Shown in pieces: positions 6,478 through 6,538 of a stretch of 6,538 nucleotides of DNA (the stretch's first letter is position 1; the number at the start of each line of letters is the position of its first letter). The DNA is taken from positions 1 to 6,538 of the forward strand of contig PWGR01000211.1 of NCBI GenBank assembly GCA_003554565.1. Reading direction: 5' to 3'. The stretch is from Clostridia bacterium (GTDB lineage: Bacteria > Bacillota > Sulfobacillia > SLMV01). The position numbers and the translations under genes are program-made. The notes under the pieces are model-generated. The model saw only the letters and a list, made by a program, of their open reading frames with translations, made no database searches and was not told where the DNA came from.

Positions 6478-6538
6478 ACCAACCCCACTCCATTCATTCC
6501 AGCTTGAAGCAAAAGGCGAGCCGTCCTGAGAGAGGCTC

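Noticed and set aside
1..6538. Defence system, CRISPR array, toxin-antitoxin pair or prophage genes
   Set aside because: No repeat-spacer pattern, nuclease, toxin or phage structural motif was seen. The 49-aa gene does not pair with a toxin-like neighbour, since larA is a metabolic enzyme.

Overview
The window looks like bacterial chromosome from a moderate-GC organism. Three genes carry clear Shine-Dalgarno sequences (GAGGGG or GAGGTGG) 5 to 8 nt before GTG or ATG starts. I cannot assign a taxon. The proteins are ordinary soluble enzymes plus one inner-membrane transporter. No phage, plasmid, CRISPR, rRNA or tRNA signal is visible.

Layout, left to right: (1) the 3' part of an extended-SDR NAD(P)-dependent sugar epimerase/dehydratase on the plus strand, cut by the left edge. 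(2) About 1.1 kb (588-1699) without a convincing intact gene. It holds an apparent decayed minus-strand fragment resembling the N-terminal DUF4338 domain of certain IS transposases, a perfect 14-bp palindrome, and the leader of the next gene. (3) A complete plus-strand S9-family serine peptidase/acyl-peptide hydrolase with a seven-repeat beta-propeller and an alpha/beta-hydrolase domain. (4) A convergent intergenic region (3488-3724) with a strong GC-rich hairpin. (5) Three minus-strand genes, transcribed right to left: a MOT1-type molybdate/sulfate permease, a previously easy-to-miss 49-codon gene, and a LarA-family nickel-pincer 2-hydroxyacid racemase/epimerase.

The small gene and larA are separated by 48 nt and each has its own ribosome binding site, so they are probably co-transcribed. 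The permease is 140 nt upstream of the small gene. That gap contains a possible sigma70-like promoter and an inverted repeat, so whether the permease belongs to the same transcript is open. LarA-family enzymes need the nickel-pincer nucleotide (NPN) cofactor made by LarB, LarC and LarE. None of these is in the window, so they would have to be encoded elsewhere.

I see no clear novel multi-gene system. The items most worth a second look are the 49-aa gene tied to larA, the unassigned substrate of a LarA homologue whose catalytic residues are all present, the transposase relic, and the palindrome upstream of the peptidase.
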